From positions 22,757 to 28,584 of the forward strand of contig DFBK01000014.1 in assembly GCA_002366595.1 (NCBI GenBank): a DNA stretch of 5,828 nt, read 5' to 3'. The position numbers and the translations under genes are program-made. Below the pieces are notes generated by a model. It was not told where the DNA came from, did no database searches, and was given only the letters and a program-made list of their open reading frames with translations. This DNA comes from Anaerolineales bacterium UBA3082 (lineage in GTDB: Bacteria; Chloroflexota; Anaerolineae; UBA7937). Positions 1-4,593 of the stretch are shown here, piece after piece. The first letter of the stretch is position 1. Each line of letters starts with the position of its first letter.

Positions 1-575
1 AGTAGGTTAACGATGAACCCCGGGGTATCCTTGGCCACCACGATCTCTTTCCCTAGAGATTCGCCGAACTTTCTCGCCCTCCTGAAGGTCTCCTCAGAGG
101 TGAGGATAGTGCGCACTATCTCCAAAAGCCTCATCAGGGGGACGGGGTTGAAAAAGTGCAGGCCCACTACCTTCTCCCCCCGCTTTGTCGCGGAGGCTAT
201 CTCCGTGATACAGAGCGATGAGGTGTTGGAGGCCAGGATAGTATGCGGCGGACATATGCCATCCAGGGAGGAGAAGATCTCCTTTTTGGCCTCCATATTC
301 TCGATGATAGCCTCGATGACCAGGTCGCAATCTTTGAAATCCTGAATATCCACCGTCCCTTGGATCCGGGCCAGCGCGGCATCCATCTCCTCTTGCGCGA
401 CCTTCCCCCTCTCTACCCCCTTGGCCAAGAACCGCTTGATATTGTTCAACCCCTTCTGGAGCAGATCCTGGTTGATCTCGCTCACCGCTACCTGGTAGCC
501 GGCTTGAGCACAAACTTGGGCGATGCCAGAGCCCATAAGGCCACAGCCGACAACGCCCACTTCTTTGATCTTCAC
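1..575 (-). CDS. hbd: 3-hydroxybutyryl-CoA dehydrogenase (3-hydroxyacyl-CoA dehydrogenase family), 3' end cut by window edge
   Basis: Catalyses NAD(P)-dependent interconversion of 3-hydroxyacyl-CoA and acetoacetyl-type 3-ketoacyl-CoA in the cytoplasm, in beta-oxidation or butyryl-CoA metabolism. The minus-strand reading starts at GTG (575-573), 5 nt after an AAGGAGG ribosome binding site (587-581), and stays open for 191 codons to the window edge. The family is about 285 residues, so roughly two thirds is present. Visible: the Rossmann motif GCGLMG at residues 10-15; E33 at the end of strand 2, the usual place of an acidic residue favouring NAD; ASNTSS at 115-120 with catalytic Ser119; and HFFNPV starting at catalytic His140, with Asn143 and Glu152. 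The His-Glu spacing of 12 matches the human enzyme (His158/Glu170). DTPGFIVN near the break is the usual hinge before the C-terminal dimerisation domain. It follows the small gene at 587-814 after 11 nt, with its RBS touching that gene's stop, so the two are almost certainly co-transcribed. Family assignment is secure; chain-length preference is inferred. Confidence 0.94.
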   Translation of the reverse strand, partial: MKIKEVGVVGCGLMGSGIAQVCAQAGYQVAVSEINQDLLQKGLNNIKRFLAKGVERGKVAQEEMDAALARIQGTVDIQDFKDCDLVIEAIIENMEAKKEIFSSLDGICPPHTILASNTSSLCITEIASATKRGEKVVGLHFFNPVPLMRLLEIVRTILTSEETFRRARKFGESLGKEIVVAKDTPGFIVNL

Positions 576-586
576 CTTTACCTCCT

Positions 587-814
587 TCAACAACTGTTCT
601 CGGCGAACGCCTGGTGCAACTGGTCGGCTAACTCCAGGCTTTTATCTGGATCGGCCAAGCGAGTCTTTACCTCTCGCCACACTACCGGACAACCCTCTTC
701 CTTCATACCTATGATTTTCCGGATGAAACCATCGGCCCTCTTGCGGTTCTCCTTGGTATTCTCGATCCCTGCCACAGCGAAGAGGTCATCTAAGTGCCTG
801 GTATAGCAAGACAT
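587..814 (-). CDS. Small conserved-looking protein of unknown function with SCYTRHL N-terminus (75 aa)
   Basis: A 75-residue soluble protein that I cannot assign to a named family. It starts MSCYTRHL, has a basic helical centre (KENRKRADGFIRKIIG), then GCPVVWREVKTRL, an acidic/helical tail and a C-terminal Cys. Cysteines are at residues 3, 42 and 75, with His7 near the first; C3, H7 and C42 could bind a metal, but that is inference. There is no signal peptide or membrane segment. The ATG at 814 has a GGGGG ribosome binding site 4 nt upstream. Another ATG at 818 is in a different frame. The stop (589-587) abuts the RBS of the 3-hydroxybutyryl-CoA dehydrogenase gene, so translation of the two may be coupled. 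The pattern CYTRHL...CP.VW..VK resembles small hypothetical proteins I recall from other bacteria, and codon use matches the neighbours, so I regard it as a real gene. Confidence 0.78.
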   Translation of the reverse strand: MSCYTRHLDDLFAVAGIENTKENRKRADGFIRKIIGMKEEGCPVVWREVKTRLADPDKSLELADQLHQAFAENSC

Positions 815-880
815 TCATCCCCCTTTTTCTATGAGACCGGCAGGCTCTACAACTGCCCTCACTCAAGCCAGAGATGAACG

Positions 881-1312
881 CTAGCCCCTCCACCAAAGGG
901 GCAGCCCTGTCTCCTCATCTTGCCTTCTCACTAGAGGCTCACCCAGAAGTTCCTGGATGAAGATCTCGCAGGCGAAGATGGGGGTGCCAGGCATGAGGTG
1001 GCCAGAGATGGTCCTCCCCTCTCCATCTGAGAGGGCTAGATGGGCGTGGACGATGGGCTGACCATCGCGCAAGGAGATATTCCCTATACAGGAGACCATC
1101 TCCATGGGCTCATCTACGGCGAAGCCTCTGTACTCCCGGCTCTCTTGATCATAATAAGCCAGCCGGGCTGATTTCACCGCCCCTAGAGCGGTAAACACCC
1201 CAAAGGTGATACCATTTTCTTGGCAAAACGCCTCTATGCTCTTCAAGAGGTCGCCCTCATGAGGCAACCGGCCCAAAAAGGATCGACCTCGTTCGTAACT
1301 ATTCGCAATCAT
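881..1312 (-). CDS. PPC-domain (DUF296) protein, 143 aa
   Basis: A single-domain bacterial member of the PPC/DUF296 family. The domain is best known fused to AT-hooks in plant nuclear proteins; stand-alone bacterial forms are small trimeric proteins of unclear function, often annotated as DNA-binding. Nearly the whole protein is the domain: RSFLGRLPHEGDLL (10-23), the ITFGVFTALGAV strand (35-46), a tyrosine-rich AYYD, then GNISLRDGQPIVHAHLALSD (77-96), SGHL (103-106) and a final TGLPL. His89, His91 and His105 form the conserved cluster of the family and may bind metal. I chose ATG 1312 because GGAAGGG lies just upstream and the family signature begins at once. The longer in-frame ATG at 1354 would add 14 unrelated residues, has no RBS, and falls inside an out-of-frame LmbE relic. 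There is no AT-hook, so a transcription-factor role should not be assumed. The gene ends 66 nt before the small gene at 814. Confidence 0.87.
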   Translation of the reverse strand: MIANSYERGRSFLGRLPHEGDLLKSIEAFCQENGITFGVFTALGAVKSARLAYYDQESREYRGFAVDEPMEMVSCIGNISLRDGQPIVHAHLALSDGEGRTISGHLMPGTPIFACEIFIQELLGEPLVRRQDEETGLPLWWRG

Positions 1313-1400
1313 AACCCTTCCCACTAATGCCAGCCGAAAAGAGCCTCTTGTCATCAGGGTGAGCGAAGATGGCCAGAAGGGGTGACCATTTCTCCCTCAT
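1299..1400 (-). pseudogene. Relic of a second LmbE/PIG-L deacetylase gene (33-codon N-terminal stump)
   Basis: Between the PIG-L gene and the PPC gene, a short minus-strand frame opens at ATG 1400 and ends at TAG 1301-1299. Residues 8-17 read LLAIFAHPDD, the N-terminal zinc-site signature of the LmbE/PIG-L family (AHPDDE), followed by a family-like FSAG. The frame then dies instead of continuing for the family's usual 200-250 residues. Its ATG overlaps the stop of the intact PIG-L gene (ATGA, 1400-1397), the standard arrangement for a translationally coupled downstream gene. Its stop lies 13 nt inside the PPC gene. The simplest reading is an old tandem paralogue that lost everything after its first 25 or so codons. 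The third codon base differs from the intact copy at most shared positions, so the duplication, if it was one, is not recent. It may survive as a short relay passing ribosomes to the PPC start. A chance match is possible, but 8 identical signature residues at the right distance from a start argue against it. Confidence 0.7.
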
Positions 1401-2173
1401 TTTCCCAGACCCCAGAAAAGGTCGGTCTCTATCTCCGGGGGGAGCCCTACCCGGCTAGCGGCCAGCACGAAGTGCTCTTTCCCCCACCACTTGCGCATCT
1501 CCTCATCGGACATCCGGGCGAAGATGTTGCCGGGAGGGAGTTGGGTCTTGTGACAGGCTAGAGCCCGCTTCTTCACTTCCAAGAAGGGCACCACGTCGAT
1601 AACTGTGGTGATCCGATCGTCGCAGGTGCCGGGCAGGTCGAGGGACATGGCCCGGAAACAACTGCGGGGGACGGCCACATAATATAACTTTGCGACCTCA
1701 TGAGGGGATAGCCCCTCCGCCATATGCTCCGTGAACCTCTCTTCATCCCCGGCAGAGAAGAAAGCATCAGTGGTCGCCTTCCCTATGGTGATATGGTCCC
1801 AATGTCCCGAGATCCCATCAGGGCCGAAAGTGAGAACCACCTGGGGCCTCACTTCCCGGATGGCTCGGACGACCTTTTCTTCCACCTCCTGGGGGTCATA
1901 ACTGCTCATCTGGCCATCTTTGTAGCCCAAGAATCGCAACTCCTGGATGCCGATGACCCGACAGGCGCAGCGGAGTTCCTCCTCCCGCACCTGACTTAGG
2001 ATCTCGGGGGTGGCTAGTTGGGGGTCGCTTATCTCCCCCGACTCTCCACGAGTGGCGCAGACTAAGGAGACCCGCACCCCCTGGGCCACATATTTGGCTA
2101 AGGTTGCCGCTGGCCCAAAGGACTCATCATCTGGGTGCGCCAAGACCGCCAAAAGAGTTAAACCCTCCTTCAC
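1397..2173 (-). CDS. PIG-L / LmbE family zinc-dependent N-deacetylase (258 aa)
   Basis: Family enzymes remove the acetyl group from N-acetylglucosamine-type sugars on small molecules or lipids: MshB in mycothiol, BshB in bacillithiol, PIG-L in GPI anchors, and others. The zinc and catalytic signature AHPDDE is at residues 12-17, with expected zinc ligands His13 and Asp16 and general base Asp15. The second motif GHWDH is at 123-127, where His127 matches the third zinc ligand of MshB. A late CHKTQ at 207-211 is the usual C-terminal family motif. The length of 258 is normal and no signal peptide is seen. The start is GTG (2173-2171) with GGAGG 4 nt upstream. The preceding Nudix gene ends 24 nt earlier, and this gene's stop overlaps the ATG of the LmbE relic. 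Substrate cannot be read from sequence. An inositol phosphatase family gene lies two genes upstream in the operon, which would fit an inositol-linked amino sugar, but no glycosyltransferase or ligase is visible to support a thiol pathway. Confidence 0.93.
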   Translation of the reverse strand: MKEGLTLLAVLAHPDDESFGPAATLAKYVAQGVRVSLVCATRGESGEISDPQLATPEILSQVREEELRCACRVIGIQELRFLGYKDGQMSSYDPQEVEEKVVRAIREVRPQVVLTFGPDGISGHWDHITIGKATTDAFFSAGDEERFTEHMAEGLSPHEVAKLYYVAVPRSCFRAMSLDLPGTCDDRITTVIDVVPFLEVKKRALACHKTQLPPGNIFARMSDEEMRKWWGKEHFVLAASRVGLPPEIETDLFWGLGK

Positions 2174-2197
2174 CTCTCCTCCGCTTCTACGATTATT

Positions 2198-2776
2198 TTA
2201 GGGAGCACAACCTCGCTCCTTCTGCAAGAGGGCCACGGCTCTATCCGTGAGGGTCACCCGGTAGCCCAGAAGACCCCAACCGGGAGCCAGGACCGCCTCC
2301 CTTACCGGCCCCTGGAGTTCCTCCAAAGTGGCCCATCTTGCGGCCAGGATCTCTCTAGTATCTTGGGGGGCCAATTCTCCGCCCACGGCCCTGGCGGAGA
2401 AGACATGGCTACTCCACTCTATATCCTCCTCTCCACAGACGAACCGAACCTGGACCCGAAGTAGATACTGCCCTATCTCTATCTCCAGCCCCGTCTCTTC
2501 CCAGGCTTCCCTCTTAGCCCCCTCCTCGAAGGGCTCTTTAGGGTTGAGTCCCCCGCTGGGAGCCCTAAAGACCCCCGGAGGGTGGATCGGTTTTCGAATG
2601 AGAGCCAATCTCTCTCCCCGGAAGATGAAAAGGGTGATATCATGGGCTCGGCCATGCTTCTGGCCGCTCCGCACCAGGGCCATCTCCTCAGGGGCTATCT
2701 CTTGTGTCAGGCGTAAGACCTCCGGTTGGCCGAACTTCTCTTCCATCTCCCGGGTCATCACTTCATCGACGTACAA
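2198..2776 (-). CDS. Nudix hydrolase (192 aa)
   Basis: Hydrolyses a nucleoside diphosphate linked to another group (for example ADP-sugars, NADH, (d)NTPs); the substrate is not predictable here. A textbook Nudix box spans residues 75-97: Gly75, Glu81, then REAWEETGL at 89-97, so the metal-binding glutamates are all present. About 45 residues precede the Nudix fold, which begins near HDITLFIFRGERLALI. These may form a dimer arm and are not a known domain to me. After the box come a strand-rich segment (YLLRVQVRFVCGEEDIEWSSHVFSARAV) and a helical end with a WATLEEL motif, typical of the fold. The start is TTG (2776), chosen because AAGGGGG sits 4 nt upstream. An ATG six codons further in lacks a ribosome binding site. 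The gene starts only 9 nt after the Fe-S scaffold gene stop, and its RBS overlaps that stop codon, indicating coupled translation. Confidence 0.92.
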   Translation of the reverse strand: MYVDEVMTREMEEKFGQPEVLRLTQEIAPEEMALVRSGQKHGRAHDITLFIFRGERLALIRKPIHPPGVFRAPSGGLNPKEPFEEGAKREAWEETGLEIEIGQYLLRVQVRFVCGEEDIEWSSHVFSARAVGGELAPQDTREILAARWATLEELQGPVREAVLAPGWGLLGYRVTLTDRAVALLQKERGCAP

Positions 2777-2780
2777 GAGT

Positions 2781-2787
2781 CCCCCTT
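2781..2787 (-). promoter_or_regulatory. Ribosome binding site supporting the TTG start of the Nudix gene
   Basis: On the minus strand AAGGGGG follows directly from the TAA stop of the Fe-S scaffold gene (2788-2786), overlapping its last two bases, and lies 4 nt before TTG 2776. This decides the TTG start over the internal ATG at 2758 and suggests that a ribosome finishing the upstream gene reinitiates here. Confidence 0.6.
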
Positions 2788-3148
2788 AATCGTGCCGGTA
2801 ATCCTCGATCGCTTGACGCAAAGCCTCAAGGCCGGTGAGGGAGCATTGCGCCTTCCGCTCCGGCAAGCCTCCCAAGACTCTTAGATCTTCTTTGGTGATG
2901 GCCAAAGCCTCATCCAGGGAGCGGCCCTCGATGAGTTCGGTGAGCATGCTTGAGGCAGCGATGGCGGCCACGCACCCCTGAGTCTTGAATTTCGCCTCCT
3001 CGATCTGATCATCGACTACTCTGATGGAGAGGCGCACCGTGTCCCCATCTTGAAGGTTGCGCGCCATTCCCACGCCATCAGCCCCCTCTATCTCCCCCAC
3101 GTTGCGGGGGTTCAGAAAATGATCCATAACTAGGGGGCTATATTCCAT
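2786..3148 (-). CDS. IscU/NifU N-terminal-type Fe-S cluster scaffold protein with one canonical Cys replaced by Asp (120 aa)
   Basis: IscU-fold proteins assemble Fe-S clusters from cysteine desulfurase sulfur and hand them to target proteins in the cytoplasm. The whole protein matches the family: MEYSPLVMDHFLNPRNVG at 1-18, FKTQGCVAAIAASSM at 54-68, a helical middle, and LPERKAQCSLTGLEAL at 95-110. E. coli IscU uses Cys37, Asp39, Cys63, His105 and Cys106. Here the equivalents are Asp34 (in DGDT, normally CGD), Asp36, Cys59, Gln101 and Cys102. Thus the first cysteine and the histidine are missing, while the persulfide-accepting last cysteine is kept. The spacing from Cys59 to Cys102 (43) equals IscU, so there is no SufU-type insertion. 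I chose ATG 3148, with AGGGG 9 nt upstream; a TTG at 3190 would add 14 residues unlike the family. No desulfurase is adjacent. It may be a functional variant scaffold or a protein that has drifted from Fe-S assembly. Confidence 0.9.
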   Translation of the reverse strand: MEYSPLVMDHFLNPRNVGEIEGADGVGMARNLQDGDTVRLSIRVVDDQIEEAKFKTQGCVAAIAASSMLTELIEGRSLDEALAITKEDLRVLGGLPERKAQCSLTGLEALRQAIEDYRHD

Positions 3149-3209
3149 CCCTCTTATCCCCTGATGCAAGATTAAACCTTCTCTGCCCAAAACCCGCCAT
3201 AGATGGCTC

Positions 3210-4001
3210 TCATCTCCTCACTGGATCGGCTGCCGTCCTCAGTTCGGAGATGAGGGCCTCGTGGATGCGACCGTTGGTGGCTACGAGGCCCTTCTGGAAC
3301 GGGCTCCAAAGCCCACCTTCAAGATCGGTCACTACCCCTCCCGCCTCCTCCACCAGAAGCCCGCCGGCCGCCCAGTCCCAAGGGCTGAGGTGCATCTCCC
3401 AATAGCCGTCCAGCCGTCCCGCAGCCACATAGGCTAGGTCCAAGGCTGCGGAACCTCCCCGCCTTATCCCTTGCACCCGGGTGACCAGCCGACTGAACTC
3501 TGGCACATTGTTGTCTGGGATAGTAGCCCGCTGGTAGGGGAAACCGGTAGCCAGAAGGGAAGAGATAAGCCTATGAGTGGTGGAGACCCTGACCCTTTTA
3601 TCATTGAGGGTGGCCCCTCCCCCCTTCTGAGTGTAGAAGAACTCATCCCGCAAGGGGTCGTAAACCGCCCCCAGGGTAATCTCCTCCCTCTCCTTTAGGG
3701 CGATCGATATGGCGAAAGCGGGGTAGCCGTGAAAGTAGTTGATGGTGCCATCGAGAGGGTCGATGAGCCAGGTGAACTCGCTCTCCCCCTCCACATGCGG
3801 CGCCTCCTCGGAGAGGATGGTGTGATCTGGATACCCCTGCCGGATAGCCTCCACGATGAGCCGTTGGGAGGCCAGATCAGCCTCGGTCACCAGGTCTATC
3901 TCTCCCTTCCTAGCCGCCTCCTTCGCTCGGCCGAAGTTGGCCAAGAGGATCTCTCCCGCCTCTTTAGCCAGGAGGTTCAAGAACCCCTTCGTATCCCCCA
4001 C
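3210..4001 (-). CDS. suhB: Inositol monophosphatase family protein (SuhB-like), 263 aa
   Basis: Mg2+-dependent, lithium-sensitive-type sugar phosphatase that removes phosphate from myo-inositol-1-phosphate or related substrates (some members act on fructose-1,6-bisphosphate or PAP). Visible motifs: LVTEAD at 37-42; SEE at 64-66 with metal ligand Glu65; the signature WLIDPLDGTINYFHGYP at 78-94 with Asp81 and Asp84; and PWDWAAGGLLVEEAGG at 207-222 with Asp209. All metal ligands of the human enzyme (Glu70, Asp90, Asp93, Asp220) are matched and the length is typical. I chose GTG 4001, with GGGAGG 10 nt upstream, because the family begins with the helix right after it. A TTG at 4079 stays in frame but adds 26 non-family residues. 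The product lies between a surface protein gene upstream and the Fe-S scaffold gene 61 nt downstream. Exact substrate is unknown, and the name suhB denotes family only. Confidence 0.93.
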   Translation of the reverse strand: MGDTKGFLNLLAKEAGEILLANFGRAKEAARKGEIDLVTEADLASQRLIVEAIRQGYPDHTILSEEAPHVEGESEFTWLIDPLDGTINYFHGYPAFAISIALKEREEITLGAVYDPLRDEFFYTQKGGGATLNDKRVRVSTTHRLISSLLATGFPYQRATIPDNNVPEFSRLVTRVQGIRRGGSAALDLAYVAAGRLDGYWEMHLSPWDWAAGGLLVEEAGGVVTDLEGGLWSPFQKGLVATNGRIHEALISELRTAADPVRR

Positions 4002-4150
4002 TCCAAATAATCCTCCCGATATCGGCGGTGACCGTCCTCTCCAAGGCGAACTGCCCACCTTCGACACTTGCCACCCCAAGGTCTAGCCTGTTCCAGAGAT
4101 ATGAGAGGCCCTCCACACAAAAGTGCAGACGGCCTTTCTGAAAGAGAAGA
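4002..4150 (-). other. 149-nt intergenic gap, largest in the window
   Basis: No convincing gene lies between the surface protein stop and the phosphatase GTG. The phosphatase frame stays open through part of it, but its translation there does not resemble the family. It holds the phosphatase ribosome binding site and a 9-nt odd palindrome CGGTGACCG at 4026-4034. I see no stem-loop followed by a T-run, so no intrinsic terminator, and no clear -35/-10 pair. The gap is the likeliest place for a promoter that splits this gene row into two transcripts, but the sequence does not show one plainly. Confidence 0.4.
4012..4017 (-). promoter_or_regulatory. Ribosome binding site of the inositol monophosphatase gene
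   Basis: GGGAGG on the minus strand ends 10 nt before GTG 4001. This supports GTG 4001 as the start rather than the upstream in-frame TTG at 4079. The spacing is slightly long. Confidence 0.5.
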
Positions 4151-4567
4151 CTAGGACCGACCAGCAAAACGGAGCCGTCGACTCACAAGGATCAGAATAG
4201 CCAGGAAACTACCTGCCAGAGCCCCCTCTAAGGGGCCCCACCCCGTCTCTGGCACCCCTTCCTCTGTCGGTGTAGGGGTAAGAGTAACCACCGGGGTGGG
4301 AGTAGGGGTAATCACCGAGGTGGGCGTAGCGGTGGGCGCCTTAGTGGATGTAGCGGTGGGCGCTTTAGTGGGCGTGGCGGTCGGCACCTTGGTTGGCGTA
4401 GCGGTTGGCGTGAGTTCGGCCACCACCGTAGGGGTAGCCGCGCCCCGCAACCTGGTGAAAAAGATGAGGCCTCCGATGCCTAAAAGGCCCAGGATCAAAA
4501 GACCCACCAGTCCTAGGGCGATCATGGTGAAGACCCTGTTTTGGCCGAAGCCTGCCCGATCCCTCAT
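4151..4567 (-). CDS. Small Thr-Pro-repeat surface protein with N-terminal hydrophobic segment and VPETG sorting-like tail (138 aa)
   Basis: A low-complexity, probably surface-exposed protein with no enzymatic domain. A basic N-terminus (MRDRAGFGQNR) is followed by a hydrophobic stretch at about residues 14-37 (signal peptide or anchor). A Thr/Pro/Ala/Lys stalk at 44-101 includes four 8-residue TATPTKAP-type repeats. VPETG sits at 105-109, then a second hydrophobic helix at about 112-128 and an Arg-rich end (SRRLRFAGRS). This order (LPXTG-like pentapeptide, hydrophobic helix, positive tail) is that of sortase or sortase-like sorting signals, with Val in place of Leu. If unprocessed, the protein would cross the membrane twice with the stalk outside. 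No sortase gene is in view. ATG 4567 has AAGGAGG 6 nt upstream, but that site lies inside a hairpin. The gene begins 26 nt after the preceding stop. Thr-Pro stalks are common in surface proteins and carry no specific function. Confidence 0.8.
   Translation of the reverse strand: MRDRAGFGQNRVFTMIALGLVGLLILGLLGIGGLIFFTRLRGAATPTVVAELTPTATPTKVPTATPTKAPTATSTKAPTATPTSVITPTPTPVVTLTPTPTEEGVPETGWGPLEGALAGSFLAILILVSRRLRFAGRS
4313..4405 (-). repeat. 24-bp tandem repeat encoding TATPTKAP units
   Basis: About four units of 24 bp (residues 55-62, 63-70, 71-78 and a partial 79-85) encode TATPTKVP, TATPTKAP, TATSTKAP and TATPTSV. The units differ by only a few bases, and changes include Val/Ala and Pro/Ser replacements. 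Further Thr-Pro runs of shorter period follow. Such arrays can change copy number by slippage or recombination, varying stalk length. Confidence 0.82.
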
Positions 4568-4573
4568 CTCCTC

Positions 4574-4589
4574 CCTCCTTTTGAGGAGG
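4574..4589 (-). promoter_or_regulatory. Hairpin sequestering the ribosome binding site of the Thr-Pro surface protein
   Basis: On the mRNA strand, CCTCCT (4589-4584), loop CAAA (4583-4580) and AGGAGG (4579-4574) form a perfect 6-bp GC-rich stem, with a possible extra U-G pair at the base. The 3' arm is the Shine-Dalgarno of the gene starting at 4567. The 5' arm begins 5 nt after the TAG (4596-4594) of the preceding gene. A ribosome terminating there would cover and melt the stem, so translation of the surface protein should depend on translation of its neighbour. No T-run follows, so it is not an intrinsic terminator. Confidence 0.6.
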
Positions 4590-4593
4590 ATAT

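Noticed and set aside
94..513. 139-codon minus-strand open frame
   Set aside because: It overlaps the 3-hydroxybutyryl-CoA dehydrogenase in another frame. Its translation is Gly/Arg/Pro-rich with no motif, while the neighbouring frame gives a full Rossmann enzyme.
243..806. 187-codon plus-strand open frame
   Set aside because: It is antisense to the dehydrogenase and small-protein genes, with no recognisable domain and no supporting ribosome binding site. It is a shadow of the real genes.
815..880. Possible promoter or hairpin in the 66-nt gap before the small protein gene
   Set aside because: Only an imperfect GAGCCTGCCGGTCTC dyad and poor -35/-10 candidates are seen; not enough to call.
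1313..1354. N-terminal extension of the PPC protein from ATG 1354
   Set aside because: No ribosome binding site, the added residues are not family-like, and the interval instead encodes part of the LmbE relic in another frame.
2328..2789. 153-codon plus-strand open frame
   Set aside because: Antisense to the Nudix gene; Ser/Pro-rich low-complexity translation typical of a shadow frame.
4080..4105. GGAAC on the minus strand near 4090 as an ECF sigma -35 element
   Set aside because: No matching -10 element at the usual 16-17 nt spacing; a five-base match alone is expected by chance.
3964..4167. 67-codon minus-strand frame spanning the intergenic gap
   Set aside because: No family resemblance, and it runs into the phosphatase gene out of frame.
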